Assembly (NCBI GenBank): GCA_021813435.1
Contig: JAKAKR010000008.1
Coordinates: forward strand, 62,001-126,000
From: Nanobdellota archaeon
GTDB taxonomy: Archaea; Nanobdellota; Nanobdellia; Woesearchaeales; UBA9642
Direction of reading: 5' to 3'
DNA length: 64,000 nt
This document shows positions 16,240-26,355 of the stretch, piece after piece. Position numbers and translations under genes: made by a program. The notes under the pieces are model-generated. The model had not been told where the DNA came from and searched no databases. It was given only the letters and a program-made list of their open reading frames with translations. Each line of letters begins with the position of its first letter. The stretch's first letter is position 1.

Positions 16240-17031
16240 ATGATCGTACAGCAAGAATTGATAAAAAAAATCAAGGATTTTGGCCTAAACAGCTATGAAG
16301 CAAAAATTTGGACTGCACTGCTTTCACGCGGAGTATCAAGCGCCGGAGAGCTTTCAGAAATCTCCAATGTGCCGCGTTCACGAACTTACGATGTTCTCGA
16401 ATCCCTTGAAAAGAAAGGATTTATTATCATGAAACTGGGAAAGCCTATAAAATATATGGCAATCCCGCCTAGCGAAGTTATTGAACGCGTAAAAAAGAAG
16501 ATCAAGGATGATTCGTTAAAACAGGAAAAACAGATTGATGAACTAAAAGGATCAGATGTTCTTGCTGAATTGACTTCACTGCACACCACAGGTATTGACA
16601 CTGTCGAGCCAAGCGAACTTGCAGGAGTCATCAAGAACCGAGAAAATATCTATAATCACATGGACCTTATGATCAAAGGCGCAGAAAAATATGTTTATAT
16701 CATGACTTCTGAGAAAGGATTCTTGCGCAAGATTGAGCGTCATAAGAAGCTGTTCAAAAAGATGGCTGATACTGGCGTCAAGATCAGAATTGCAGCACCA
16801 TTGAGTAAGGATATGGAAAAGGCAAATCCAGAACTCAAAGGGATTGTTGATTATAAGAATGTTTCAGGAATCAACGCGCGATTCATCATAGTCGACGGTA
16901 AGGAGATGCTCTTTATGGTCACTGACGATGTTGATGTGCATCCATCCTATGACTCTGCAATGTGGATTAATAGTCCGTTCTTTACTGGCGCAATGAAAGA
17001 GCTCTTCGAGCTTGCCTGGAAGAAGAATTAA
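16240..17031 (+). CDS. TrmB-family transcription regulator (copy 1)
   Basis: A 263-aa regulator with an N-terminal winged helix (LNSYEAKIWTALLSRGVSSAGELSEISNVPRSRTYDVLESLEKKGF), a coiled linker (about 75-100) and a C-terminal TrmB sensor domain (YNHMDLMIKGAEKYVYIMTS to VDGKEMLFMVTDD). TrmB proteins often sense sugars. It is closely similar along its length to the gene at 50484-51302, so the two are paralogs. ATG 16240 is chosen because GGGGGTTG lies upstream; the second copy has the same GGGGGTT leader. It borders the putative origin; its targets are unknown. Confidence 0.85.
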   Translation: MIVQQELIKKIKDFGLNSYEAKIWTALLSRGVSSAGELSEISNVPRSRTYDVLESLEKKGFIIMKLGKPIKYMAIPPSEVIERVKKKIKDDSLKQEKQIDELKGSDVLAELTSLHTTGIDTVEPSELAGVIKNRENIYNHMDLMIKGAEKYVYIMTSEKGFLRKIERHKKLFKKMADTGVKIRIAAPLSKDMEKANPELKGIVDYKNVSGINARFIIVDGKEMLFMVTDDVDVHPSYDSAMWINSPFFTGAMKELFELAWKKN

Positions 17032-17078
17032 GTTTTTGTTTTTTAACTTTTGTTTTATCATGCGTTTGAGGTATAAAA

Positions 17079-17336
17079 ATGAAACTTTTTCAAACAAAAC
17101 TTTCAGATGTTGATAATAAAAAAGAGTATCTTGTTAATCTGGCGCTGCCTGTGACCGGCCCCTTATTCTTTAATGATCTTGTTATGCGTTTACATGAGGA
17201 TAACCTTCATAATCCGATGATAAAAAATAATTTTTTTGATAGGCACCCTAAATTACTCATAGCAGGATATGCTGCTGCACAAACAGCAGTTTATGTGACT
17301 CCTCTTGCTTCAGGCCTGTACTCTCTCATCAAATAA
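17079..17336 (+). CDS. Small hypothetical protein
   Basis: An 85-aa protein of no recognised family. Its C-terminal third (LLIAGYAAAQTAVYVTPLASGLYSLI) is hydrophobic enough for one membrane helix; the front half is polar. It starts 48 bases after the TrmB stop on the same strand and may share its transcript. No clear ribosome binding site was seen. Confidence 0.5.
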   Translation: MKLFQTKLSDVDNKKEYLVNLALPVTGPLFFNDLVMRLHEDNLHNPMIKNNFFDRHPKLLIAGYAAAQTAVYVTPLASGLYSLIK

Positions 17337-17431
17337 TTTTTGTCAATTTATTCCTTTATACCTAATTGTATTCTGGAATATTTTGGTTTATTTTTCATCA
17401 CCTTTTTTAACTTCTCGTGATTCCTTCTCGT

Positions 17432-18121
17432 ATGGTTGATTATTATAAGAACGTCAAACTCATTGGTACATCACACATCGCTGCTGAATCGATAAAGAAG
17501 ATTGCTGAGGAATTCTCAGTAATGGATCCTGATATTGTTTGCGTCGAACTTGACAGGAAAAGGTTGCATGCGCTACTCACAGATGCAAAGCCAGACTATT
17601 CCCTCGCCGGTATAAAGAAATATGGCATGCAAGGATATTTGTTTGCAGTCATTGCAGGGCTCATCCAGCGAAAACTAGGCAATGTTGTTGGAATAAAGCC
17701 TGGCAGCGACATGCTCTCCGCAATCAACCTTGCGCGGAACAATCATAAACAGCTTGAACTAATAGACCAGGATATTGAGATAACCTTAAAGCGATTCTCT
17801 AAGGCGTTCAGCTTTAAAGAAAAGATGCGTCTGCTCTGGGATATTTTGCGCTCGCCATTTGCAAAAAAAGTCCGTATCAATCTGCAGGAAGTTCCGAAAG
17901 AGCGCATAATCCATGAGATGATGATGCAATTAAAAAATCAGTACCCCAACCTCTATCGCGTACTTATCGAAGAGCGTAATGAAGTCATGGCTAAAAATAT
18001 TTATCATCTCATGTCCAAGAATCATGACAAGAAAATCCTTGTAATCATTGGCGCTGGCCACGAGAAAGAATTGTTGCAATTGATCAAGAAAGAAGATTAT
18101 AGAAGGGATAGGGTGTATTAA
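17432..18121 (+). CDS. TraB-family protein (soluble domain only)
   Basis: A 229-aa member of the TraB/PrgY/GumN superfamily, suspected to be metal-dependent proteases or pheromone-shutdown factors. Typical features are the N-terminal LIGTSHIAAES, VCVELDRKR, the central ERNEVMAKNI and IIGAGHEKEL near the C-terminus. Archaeal TraB proteins usually carry a further membrane domain; this one stops after the soluble domain. The start at ATG 17432 is supported by TTTTTTAA at 17404-17411, about 25 bp upstream (leaderless). The track start at 17417 is a GTG. Confidence 0.75.
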   Translation: MVDYYKNVKLIGTSHIAAESIKKIAEEFSVMDPDIVCVELDRKRLHALLTDAKPDYSLAGIKKYGMQGYLFAVIAGLIQRKLGNVVGIKPGSDMLSAINLARNNHKQLELIDQDIEITLKRFSKAFSFKEKMRLLWDILRSPFAKKVRINLQEVPKERIIHEMMMQLKNQYPNLYRVLIEERNEVMAKNIYHLMSKNHDKKILVIIGAGHEKELLQLIKKEDYRRDRVY

Positions 18122-18248
18122 TGATCCTCAACATGTTCTACATATTTAAATAAAAAACGCACGATTAAACATGCCTATAAAAAGCAGATAAGTAATTAGA
18201 GATAATTAATATAATAACTAAAATAAAAAAATAACTAAATTTACTGCA

Positions 18249-20432
18249 TCAATATATCATCGGCATAGGGTAAGGTGCATTCTCCTGGTATGGCAGATCA
18301 ATGCTGTTCTGTGATGTCAGATTGTTTGTCAGATCATTCACCTTGATATACTGGTTCGATATGGTGTACAGGCTATTGTCGAAATATATGCTTCTCGTCA
18401 CTGTTGCCTGATTCCACCAATTAAAGTACTGTGAATTAGAGGATGAATGCTTAACCTTGCCGAGTAGTTCAAGCGCGCTGTCCTTGACAGAAAATACGTA
18501 CGCGCCATTCCATACATTATAATAATATCCGTAAGGCCCATTCCGTCCTGTATCTATAACCTCGGTAACTGGCAGGACAACAATGTTTTTTGTCTTGCTG
18601 TAAAGGAATGCTTTAGGATCATGGAGCACAGCGCTATCTGTTCCGGAAATTCCAATTGTATAGTGTCCTGTTTCTTTTGGGCGCGCCACATCGCTGACAT
18701 CAAAGATGCTTATCTTAACGCCTTTAGTGACTGTGCTGCCATACTCATTTACATCAGTCTCTTTGCCGACACCAATAAGTGTGGTATCATTGATCGGGTG
18801 CAGATAACTACTGTATCCTGGGACTTTTAATTGTCCAAGGATTTTTGGCGACGAAGGATCGCTTAAGTCTATTGCGAAAAATGGATCGATCTGTCGATAG
18901 GTTACCATGTAGAGTCGATTGCCCATGAACCGTGTGGAATATATGGATTCGTTCGGGGCAATATCCTGCAGTGTTCCGACAGTATTCATTGTAGCGCCCA
19001 GTACATACACATTGTTGTATTCTTTTCTGCCGCTATTCAGCCAGACGTCGACGGTGGTTGCGACACGAAGATTATTGTTATACTCGTCTAAAGAGTACTG
19101 GTTGAGGAGTCGTCCGTCGACTTCTGCGCGCGACATATAGGTGATGTGACCGTCTGCTATGGCAATTTTGCTGATGACTGTCTTACTATGCTCTAATTCC
19201 TGCCTGAGATCATATTCCTGCAATGCGTCCTGAATCTTAGTGAACATATCCTTGTATTGTTCCTGTAATTGTTCATTATTTTGCGCTTTGGAGAAGAAGT
19301 CAGTCAATACTGTTGAGATCTTATCCCACTTCTCGTCGTCAGTGATTGACATGCTGTTGATAGTGGTTATCTGTGTCTTGAGATCTCCCTGCAATAACGG
19401 GACAATCACATTGTCGAATCTTTCCTTACTATACTGCTCATTATAGCAGCGGAATCCCCAACAATAATAACGCTGTTTCTGATACGCAATGTAGATATTA
19501 TTCTCTGAGACCATGAGCGTATTGCCATAGCCGAGAAGGAACGATTTTGAATCGACAACAGCGTCAGTTTTCAGATTGACTGAGAGGATGGTGTTATAGA
19601 CATAGTTCTGTTCAGGATTGTCAAAGTAATATATTGGCGGAAGCATCTTTTCTGCGCCAAGCATAACAACCGGCATATCGATTGTGCGATAATTGGCATA
19701 TTCCTGCGCTATCACATACACCACATCATTGATCATCCGCGATTGATAATAATTACCCGAAACACTATACTTGTCGAGAAGTTTAGGATTCTTGCGATCG
19801 CTCACATCATAAATGTAGAGATAGGTCTTTTGACGATATGTCGGAACAGGAGTGATATCATATTTCTGGAAAGTGAATGATTGCTCATTAGCATTTACAA
19901 AGATCACCACCTTGTCCTTATTTAATAACAATTCCTGCGCGCGCGGAATATCATATCCGTATCCGGTATCATTATCAAAGATCTTTGTCGTAGATATAAT
20001 GCCCGCGTTCTCAGGATTTGCAGCATCCACAATAACAAGTTTATTGTCGGCGATCATATAGATATATCTTCCGTCATTCTTGACAAAGTCCGCTTCATCA
20101 ACAGATTGATACTGATTATTGGTCTGCGAGTAATCAGCAGCGCCTGCAGGAGTGGTTGCTTGCTGGGCAACAGGAGCGCTAAGCGCGCCTGTACTGCGTT
20201 CTGCAGACATCTTATTTACCATAATACCGCCGCTGTTCCCGCTTGTGGAATCCTGGCCTGCTTTGGCAAGAAATGCCTGCAACTCTGCAGCATCCTTAAA
20301 TTGCTTCAAATCCTGGCTCGGAGTCTGATTTGCAGACTGATTGTTAGGATTTACAGGAATATTCTGGCAGCCTGCAATAAAGAGTGCTGCAAATGCGAGT
20401 ACAATGACGACAAAAAGGATTGTTTTATTCAT
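18249..20432 (-). CDS. Secreted beta-propeller lipoprotein (COG4880-like)
   Basis: A 727-aa exported protein. MNKTILFVVIVLAFAALFIAGC is a lipoprotein signal with lipobox IAGC, followed by an Asn/Gln/Pro-rich linker. The hallmark of the archaeal C-terminal beta-propeller family follows: YQSVDEADFVKNDGRYIYMI, then repeated blades (LVIVDAANPENAG, YIYDVSDRKNPKLL, FAIDLSDPSSPKIL, ISIFDVSDVARPKE). It is presumably a surface-anchored binding protein; its ligand is unknown. ATG 20432 is set by GGAGGAG nine bases upstream, not the track start at 20453. It is divergent from the large Cys-rich operon. Confidence 0.85.
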   Translation of the reverse strand: MNKTILFVVIVLAFAALFIAGCQNIPVNPNNQSANQTPSQDLKQFKDAAELQAFLAKAGQDSTSGNSGGIMVNKMSAERSTGALSAPVAQQATTPAGAADYSQTNNQYQSVDEADFVKNDGRYIYMIADNKLVIVDAANPENAGIISTTKIFDNDTGYGYDIPRAQELLLNKDKVVIFVNANEQSFTFQKYDITPVPTYRQKTYLYIYDVSDRKNPKLLDKYSVSGNYYQSRMINDVVYVIAQEYANYRTIDMPVVMLGAEKMLPPIYYFDNPEQNYVYNTILSVNLKTDAVVDSKSFLLGYGNTLMVSENNIYIAYQKQRYYCWGFRCYNEQYSKERFDNVIVPLLQGDLKTQITTINSMSITDDEKWDKISTVLTDFFSKAQNNEQLQEQYKDMFTKIQDALQEYDLRQELEHSKTVISKIAIADGHITYMSRAEVDGRLLNQYSLDEYNNNLRVATTVDVWLNSGRKEYNNVYVLGATMNTVGTLQDIAPNESIYSTRFMGNRLYMVTYRQIDPFFAIDLSDPSSPKILGQLKVPGYSSYLHPINDTTLIGVGKETDVNEYGSTVTKGVKISIFDVSDVARPKETGHYTIGISGTDSAVLHDPKAFLYSKTKNIVVLPVTEVIDTGRNGPYGYYYNVWNGAYVFSVKDSALELLGKVKHSSSNSQYFNWWNQATVTRSIYFDNSLYTISNQYIKVNDLTNNLTSQNSIDLPYQENAPYPMPMIY

Positions 20433-20565
20433 AGGAATCTCCTCCATACACAATGTAGAGTTGCCCGTATATATAAATATTCAGAAAGCTTTGAACAGGA
20501 TTGAAGTTAAAAAAGCAACATTTAAAAAGGAAAACAGCGAGGATAAGAGAAATAAGAGGTAATGT

Positions 20566-23500
20566 ATGGGTGAGTATGTGTTTATAAGAAAAAAACTTGT
20601 TCTTTTGATGGTTGTTATATTACTCATACCTTCCACGCTTGCAGTTGTGGGAAACTCTCAAATGTATTTTTTCTGGACACATAAAGATTCTAGCACATAT
20701 ATGCCAACAGAAGACACTCCGCGAGAAACACTGTACTCGTTTCCATTCAATTTTTATCACCACGCGACAGATAACGCGTATCATGGATGGTGCACGCCCG
20801 ATTTCAATTATATTAGCTTAATATATCTAAACGATACACAACCTATTTCCTTCAAATATGATGTTTCTGACGACGGACTGTATGTGTCATTAATCCCTCT
20901 TAAATTTGTAGAGGGTATTTTAACCGAAGATGTATCAAAAAACACTATTCGAATAGGAAATGATATTGTTACGCGCAATCAACTTCTAACACTCACACCT
21001 CACGATAAAGGATTTTATTTATTGCTCATCACACAAAAGAATGTAGCTACCTCCACCAGCTGTGATGGTCAAGAACGCGCATTGTATAATTTTGAGTTAG
21101 TTAATAGCTACGGTCAACCCTTAGTCTCTAACCCTCACAACGTCCTACTCTTTGATGGTCGAAAACCACTCTCTTGGATAAGACCATACACATTCAATAT
21201 AAGCGATTTTAATATTGATGCTGATACATGGGATAATGGCTCGCTTTGTACTGCGCAAGGTTTTGATTGGGCAGCAGACTTTCCCGCTACTCTTCCTGCC
21301 GAGCGCCGATGTTGTGGCGATGACATCGGGCAGGGTGGTGATAAAGGTTTTGTCTTTACCGATACAAAGAGTCATGCGTTCGTTTGCACCATTGATGCAT
21401 CAGGGTCAGCCGCGTGGAAACCGCTGGCCGGGCAGCAATGTCCTTGGGATCCTAATGGCGCGTTTGAAAGTATCTTAACCAAAGGCAATAATTATAATAG
21501 TCTTGCGACTAACGGCGCTGACGCGTGTTGCGGCGATGATTCAGGTACTTGCGTCAGCTCTGCAAATTCCTGTCAATCACGAACAGACAACACATCCTGT
21601 GCAGCTATTTCCGGATGTACATGGACGCCTAACGTAGTTATAGAGACGGGGTATCTTGATAGCAGTTGTATTATCCATGATGCGCCGCAGTGTCCCCAAA
21701 GTGCTCCTTATGAACTAGATCATCAAACAGACACAACAACGAATTGTTGTGCGAATTATGGTAACGCTTGTGATTCTGGCGCATCTTATACTTCCTCAAG
21801 AACGTGCTCTCCAACTCCCACACCATCAGGCACTTGCGCTTCGGCAACGCCAACAGACTGTACGATTTATGCAGATAGTTCTTCCTGTAATGGCGCAGGC
21901 TGCACGTGGGAAAACTATCAAGGATTCACCCATGATTATGGGTATATTACGCCGGATAATGCTTCATTATGTTATAATAATCAGAGCGATTTGAGAAATC
22001 CTGATCCGAGCGATCCTGCAAATAGTGTATGGTCGTGGCTTTCTGCATCAGGAAACAACATCCCCTTCAAGATTTTTACACTAAACAATTCACAATATAA
22101 CAAGACCGTCGATACCCTCTCGAACGGAGATGCATGGTATTATTGCAATGCAAGCAGCAGCATAACTGTCGGATTACAAGGAAAGGCAGTTGCTGAGGGA
22201 CAATCACCTACTTCCGCAAGTAACAATAATCCTCGTATACAGTCCTGTCTATTTATGGCACAGATATTCTTTAGTAAATCATATAATCATATTTGTTCAA
22301 CAAAGCCAGGAGACACATTTTGTTGTAATAATAATCGCGCAAATATCGCAGATTTTGATAGCGACTGCACTTGTCTTGACGGATCGGGCACCAAGATTTA
22401 CAGCCCGATAACGCAGCCGCCTGGCACGAACGGAATAGGAGGCAGTGATGGTCCGTTCGACAAAAGCGCATGTAGTTATGACGGAACAGGTTGTCTTTTC
22501 TATTTTGATAACACAAAATCCTGCGCGCAAAATAATGGTGTATTATGTGATGCAAAGCAAAATTTCTGTGTTAAGGGGCAATTTGACGCTAAGCGTACTT
22601 GTTGTTATTCCCCGCTGAATGCAGCAAAATGTGAGCCTGGGACTGCTATAGATTCAGAATTAAACTGTACCAAGATAGGCGGCGCGGTGTATAACAGTAC
22701 GCAACCGCAACTCTGTCATTTTGAAAATGCATCAATATCAGGCACTCTGCTCAGCTGCTGTTTTGGTCCATTAAGCGCAGGCACAGGCGTTAACCCCTGG
22801 GTTTCTAAAATACTTCAACAATCACCCAACGCATTCCTCTGCTTTAAACAAGATACTAATAATCTCTTCGGGCAATGTGCGTATGATAATAGCGCCGTCA
22901 ATAACGATATTGTGCTCGGAAGGTCTGTGGATCAATCATCTCAGCGGATATTTTCCGCAGGAAAACAACTACATACTATACTTTCATTTGATACGATTAA
23001 TCAGACTACAGGCCTTATTGTGGACAGAGGGTATAAGATTTCTATACGATTGTCATATGGAAAAGCGAGTAATAAGGATGGCGCGCTAATGAAAACTACA
23101 CCTTTATTCACTATATCCTCTTATTCGTTACTCGAATTTGATATTATGTATCCTGCAGATATGAAAAATGTTTCTGTAGTCTTATTTTATAATTTGCCCT
23201 CTGGCGAAGAAAAGAACATGACACTAGGATTACTGCGCGCGCACCTGAACAACGGAAATGCCGCATATCGTTGGCATCATGCAATATTCAATATTTCCGG
23301 AATACCTGTGGGCAGTACGTATTATTCTCTGCAATTTATTGAAAATGATTTTGCAAGTGATTATTCTATGCTCTTTGATTCACTTACCGCGGTTCCTCTC
23401 ACTGACGCCGATAACCGTGTCAACACCCCCAACTATTATTGTACAGGCGGATTCGGGACATGGATTCCTGATCTTGATCCCAACCCGCGAAAAGTCGACC

Positions 23501-24039
23501 TTACGGATTGGAACCAGTATGGTCCTTATCAGTTTGCATGTACTGTCCAGGCAGCGTTCGACTGGACAGGTACGCAGTGTTGCGGCGACGATACCCGCCC
23601 CGGATTATATGGTGAGTTCTATAATGATACGAAGAAGGGATGCTTTAATGGAAGTAAGATAGAGAATGATTGGAGCGTAGCATACATTTACAATATCCCT
23701 GAATTCCTCAATGCAGGGCGCACCCAGGTTAATCCTGCATTTACCGCATTCCCCTATAAGGATATATTATATTATAATAACGCATTTTATGGATGCCAAG
23801 TTGGGGACAAATATAATAATTCATTATTGCAGACTGCATGGAATGCAAGTATCATCCCTAACGACATGCTTATTACAAACAAGATCACTGGCGAATGCGC
23901 AGTTGTAGGATCCTATTATTGTTCGAATCATGCGTGGCATAAGATCACGGCAACGCAAGGATCAGGGACAACGATCCTGCGCAAGTACGCGCCTGCAGGT
24001 AATCTCATCTTTAATGGAAATTTTGAGGTGACGCCATAA
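20566..24039 (+). CDS. Giant Cys-rich secreted protein with CCGDD motifs
   Basis: A 1157-aa protein of no family I can name. It starts with a basic stretch and a hydrophobic signal (KLVLLMVVILLIPSTLA) and is rich in Asn, Ser, Thr and Cys with many N-glycosylation sequons, so it is almost surely extracellular. CCGDD occurs three times (RCCGDDIG, ACCGDDSG, QCCGDDTR), and a C-x(n)-SC-x3-GCTW motif occurs at least twice. Regular Cys pairs suggest disulfide-linked repeat domains. No hydrophobic C-terminal anchor was seen. It is the first gene of an operon: its stop overlaps the next ATG by one base (TAATG), with AGAGGT before its own start. Confidence 0.7.
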   Translation: MGEYVFIRKKLVLLMVVILLIPSTLAVVGNSQMYFFWTHKDSSTYMPTEDTPRETLYSFPFNFYHHATDNAYHGWCTPDFNYISLIYLNDTQPISFKYDVSDDGLYVSLIPLKFVEGILTEDVSKNTIRIGNDIVTRNQLLTLTPHDKGFYLLLITQKNVATSTSCDGQERALYNFELVNSYGQPLVSNPHNVLLFDGRKPLSWIRPYTFNISDFNIDADTWDNGSLCTAQGFDWAADFPATLPAERRCCGDDIGQGGDKGFVFTDTKSHAFVCTIDASGSAAWKPLAGQQCPWDPNGAFESILTKGNNYNSLATNGADACCGDDSGTCVSSANSCQSRTDNTSCAAISGCTWTPNVVIETGYLDSSCIIHDAPQCPQSAPYELDHQTDTTTNCCANYGNACDSGASYTSSRTCSPTPTPSGTCASATPTDCTIYADSSSCNGAGCTWENYQGFTHDYGYITPDNASLCYNNQSDLRNPDPSDPANSVWSWLSASGNNIPFKIFTLNNSQYNKTVDTLSNGDAWYYCNASSSITVGLQGKAVAEGQSPTSASNNNPRIQSCLFMAQIFFSKSYNHICSTKPGDTFCCNNNRANIADFDSDCTCLDGSGTKIYSPITQPPGTNGIGGSDGPFDKSACSYDGTGCLFYFDNTKSCAQNNGVLCDAKQNFCVKGQFDAKRTCCYSPLNAAKCEPGTAIDSELNCTKIGGAVYNSTQPQLCHFENASISGTLLSCCFGPLSAGTGVNPWVSKILQQSPNAFLCFKQDTNNLFGQCAYDNSAVNNDIVLGRSVDQSSQRIFSAGKQLHTILSFDTINQTTGLIVDRGYKISIRLSYGKASNKDGALMKTTPLFTISSYSLLEFDIMYPADMKNVSVVLFYNLPSGEEKNMTLGLLRAHLNNGNAAYRWHHAIFNISGIPVGSTYYSLQFIENDFASDYSMLFDSLTAVPLTDADNRVNTPNYYCTGGFGTWIPDLDPNPRKVDLTDWNQYGPYQFACTVQAAFDWTGTQCCGDDTRPGLYGEFYNDTKKGCFNGSKIENDWSVAYIYNIPEFLNAGRTQVNPAFTAFPYKDILYYNNAFYGCQVGDKYNNSLLQTAWNASIIPNDMLITNKITGECAVVGSYYCSNHAWHKITATQGSGTTILRKYAPAGNLIFNGNFEVTP

Positions 24040-24293
24040 TGGAGCTTTGGTTACTTGTCATCTTTGGACTTTTTGGAGGATTGATCCACGCCCTCGTCGG
24101 AATGTTTAAACATAAAGTGTTTTCCGGAAGAGAAAAGTTTCACAAGGGAAAATTTTCATTTACACTCATTGCTTCAGGACTCATCGGACTTTTTTGTGCA
24201 CTGCTATTGATCGAGGATTATCGCATCGCGCTCCTTGCAGGATACGCAGGCACAGACCTCATCCAAGGTATCTATAAGATTACGCGAAAATGA
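24039..24293 (+). CDS. Small two-to-three-helix membrane protein
   Basis: 84 aa, unrecognised. Three hydrophobic stretches (LWLLVIFGLFGGLIHALVG, FSFTLIASGLIGLFCALLLI, IALLAGYAGTDLIQGIY) with a basic loop between the first two; the overall form is holin-like, but no family claim is made. It overlaps the upstream stop by one base and the downstream start by four (ATGA), so it is translationally coupled to two giant Cys-rich secreted proteins and may help anchor or export them (inference). Confidence 0.65.
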   Translation: MELWLLVIFGLFGGLIHALVGMFKHKVFSGREKFHKGKFSFTLIASGLIGLFCALLLIEDYRIALLAGYAGTDLIQGIYKITRK

Positions 24294-26272
24294 TCACGAC
24301 AAAACAATACGGAATAATCATAATATCATCGCTCATCCTATTTATACTCGCTCACACAATTCTTGCTGCAGGTCCTGTCGATTGTACTATCTTATTGAAG
24401 CAAAGTGTCTGTCAGTCAACCGCGGGATGCACCTGGGATATTGATTCATGTATTGCCGCGACTTCTGGATCAAGTACTCCACCAGTAACCTGCGGCAATG
24501 GACAAATAGACAGTGCCTTGGGAGAACAATGCGATTGGAATAGCACTAACGCAGCAATCAATATTACCGACTGTAATGTCTATGATCCCTCCTTAACTGG
24601 CACTGCAACATGCTTATCTGATTGTACGCTAAATACGACGCTGTGTAAGCCATACCACGCGCCACAAAACAATCAAAATACTGCAACGCCAATCGTAGGA
24701 TGGTATCCTTCGAATACGAGTTGGACAGTAACAGGCGGAGTATTAAATGCCACAAGCATAGGATCAATCAATTCCACACCTTTCTTTTTATCCGCAGGAA
24801 CAAATTATACTTTTTCAATTTCTAGCTCTGCCGTTGTCATAGTTACATTCTATGCGCCAGGAGCAGGCACATTAGACGTATTCCGTGCAAGCGGTGTATT
24901 CCAGAAAGATATTATTGTGTCGCAGGATAATAATTATACACTCATTATTACTGTCCAGACTCCTGGAACACTCATCGACAATATCTCGCTGGTTGAAAAG
25001 ACTCCCGTCATCTTTGATGAACCTACATCAACTACTGCGCCTTATGGGTGTTGTTACGACACCTACTGCTGGAATGGCAATACCTGCGTGAATAGTCTTG
25101 ACTGGACGAATAACTCGCAAGAACCACCATTTTGGAACTCACTCAATATCACCACGTGGCTTAATGATCATGTCAATAATTCCTGGAATGATCGCGCGTA
25201 TGGTTATCGCTGCACAGTCAATGATTCAGGATACGCGAATTGGACTCTTAGCAATATAAAATACGGCTGGGACTTTAAGGAATCAGGATATTGCGCGCAT
25301 CAGACAGACTGTTTTGTCAGCAGTGGCTTTGATTATAATCTTAGCGATGGATTCTCAGGATGCATTCCGAATGGGACATTCATTGCAGACACGGATAAAT
25401 CAAAAAATATGGATTTCGCGCTCAGCTCAAGCGGCGACAGGTATTGTCTTAACGGCAACTGGACCACACGCACTGCGCTCATGGCGCTCGCGTTGGAAAA
25501 TATTTCGCAAGGTACGAATTTTATCCTCTTCTGCGGCAATGCTGCAATGACATTCAACAATAATTCGCAACCCGGAATCAATCCTACAGCCGCATGCACA
25601 CTCATTATGCGCCACACTGATGGAAGCGAGCAAGTCATTAATACATTCACAACAGACCTCTCTATCAAAGATGCGTTACTCGCGATTGGCGCAGTATATC
25701 AACAAATATATAGTGCAGCTATCCCAACCGCCACATCATGCTCGGGTTCTGGATCATTCCTGACTTGCATTGAGTATGAGGATTCATCAAACAGCAATAA
25801 GCTCTACCTCTATTATAATAATGAGACCAAATATTTCATGATGAGTACGCAGAAAATACCTGGAGTCACAACGCAAAATACGCTCGTGATATTCTGGAAT
25901 ACTCTCGTCGCCTTTTTCAAGAGAATCTTTGGAATAACAACCACAGAATTCTCCAGCAATCTTGCGCTCCAAAAGACTTCAAATTTTGCAGAACTCTACA
26001 TCCTCAGAAATAATTCACTCATCATCACAGGAACACAGGAACAAAAATATGATGAAGCGCACCCCGGGATATATTATTTCACCTATCTTAATTATACTGA
26101 TACGAAAAATCCTGCAATAGGCAACGCAGTAATCATGGACCCCACATATCTTAAGATGCATACTGAGGACTCTGCCATCACTTCTGCAAGCGGCTCGCAG
26201 GAAGTCATCCTACGCTACAATACCACAAGCGATCTCTGGCCATACTTTACTGCAGTACTGCGGGACAGATAG
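24290..26272 (+). CDS. Cys-rich secreted protein, operon partner
   Basis: A 660-aa exported protein: signal helix (IIIISSLILFILAHTILA), then Cys-rich segments including CTILLKQSVCQSTAGCTW, which repeats the C-x(n)-C-x3-GCTW motif of the 1157-aa neighbour. CGNGQIDSALGEQCDW resembles the CGNGxxExGEQCD repeats of secreted bacterial proteins. A later part has CCYDTYCWNGNTC and many N-x-S/T sequons; the C-terminal third is Cys-poor and may be a beta domain. Function is unknown; surface adhesion or a coat is inference. It is coupled by an ATGA overlap to the small membrane protein. Confidence 0.7.
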   Translation: MITTKQYGIIIISSLILFILAHTILAAGPVDCTILLKQSVCQSTAGCTWDIDSCIAATSGSSTPPVTCGNGQIDSALGEQCDWNSTNAAINITDCNVYDPSLTGTATCLSDCTLNTTLCKPYHAPQNNQNTATPIVGWYPSNTSWTVTGGVLNATSIGSINSTPFFLSAGTNYTFSISSSAVVIVTFYAPGAGTLDVFRASGVFQKDIIVSQDNNYTLIITVQTPGTLIDNISLVEKTPVIFDEPTSTTAPYGCCYDTYCWNGNTCVNSLDWTNNSQEPPFWNSLNITTWLNDHVNNSWNDRAYGYRCTVNDSGYANWTLSNIKYGWDFKESGYCAHQTDCFVSSGFDYNLSDGFSGCIPNGTFIADTDKSKNMDFALSSSGDRYCLNGNWTTRTALMALALENISQGTNFILFCGNAAMTFNNNSQPGINPTAACTLIMRHTDGSEQVINTFTTDLSIKDALLAIGAVYQQIYSAAIPTATSCSGSGSFLTCIEYEDSSNSNKLYLYYNNETKYFMMSTQKIPGVTTQNTLVIFWNTLVAFFKRIFGITTTEFSSNLALQKTSNFAELYILRNNSLIITGTQEQKYDEAHPGIYYFTYLNYTDTKNPAIGNAVIMDPTYLKMHTEDSAITSASGSQEVILRYNTTSDLWPYFTAVLRDR

Positions 26273-26355
26273 ACCAGAATACCAGTACCTGCTGCAGGCT
26301 ATCGACGGCGCCAGTCGAGCAGTACCTTTTTAAATTCCCTTCTGTTTCTTTAACT

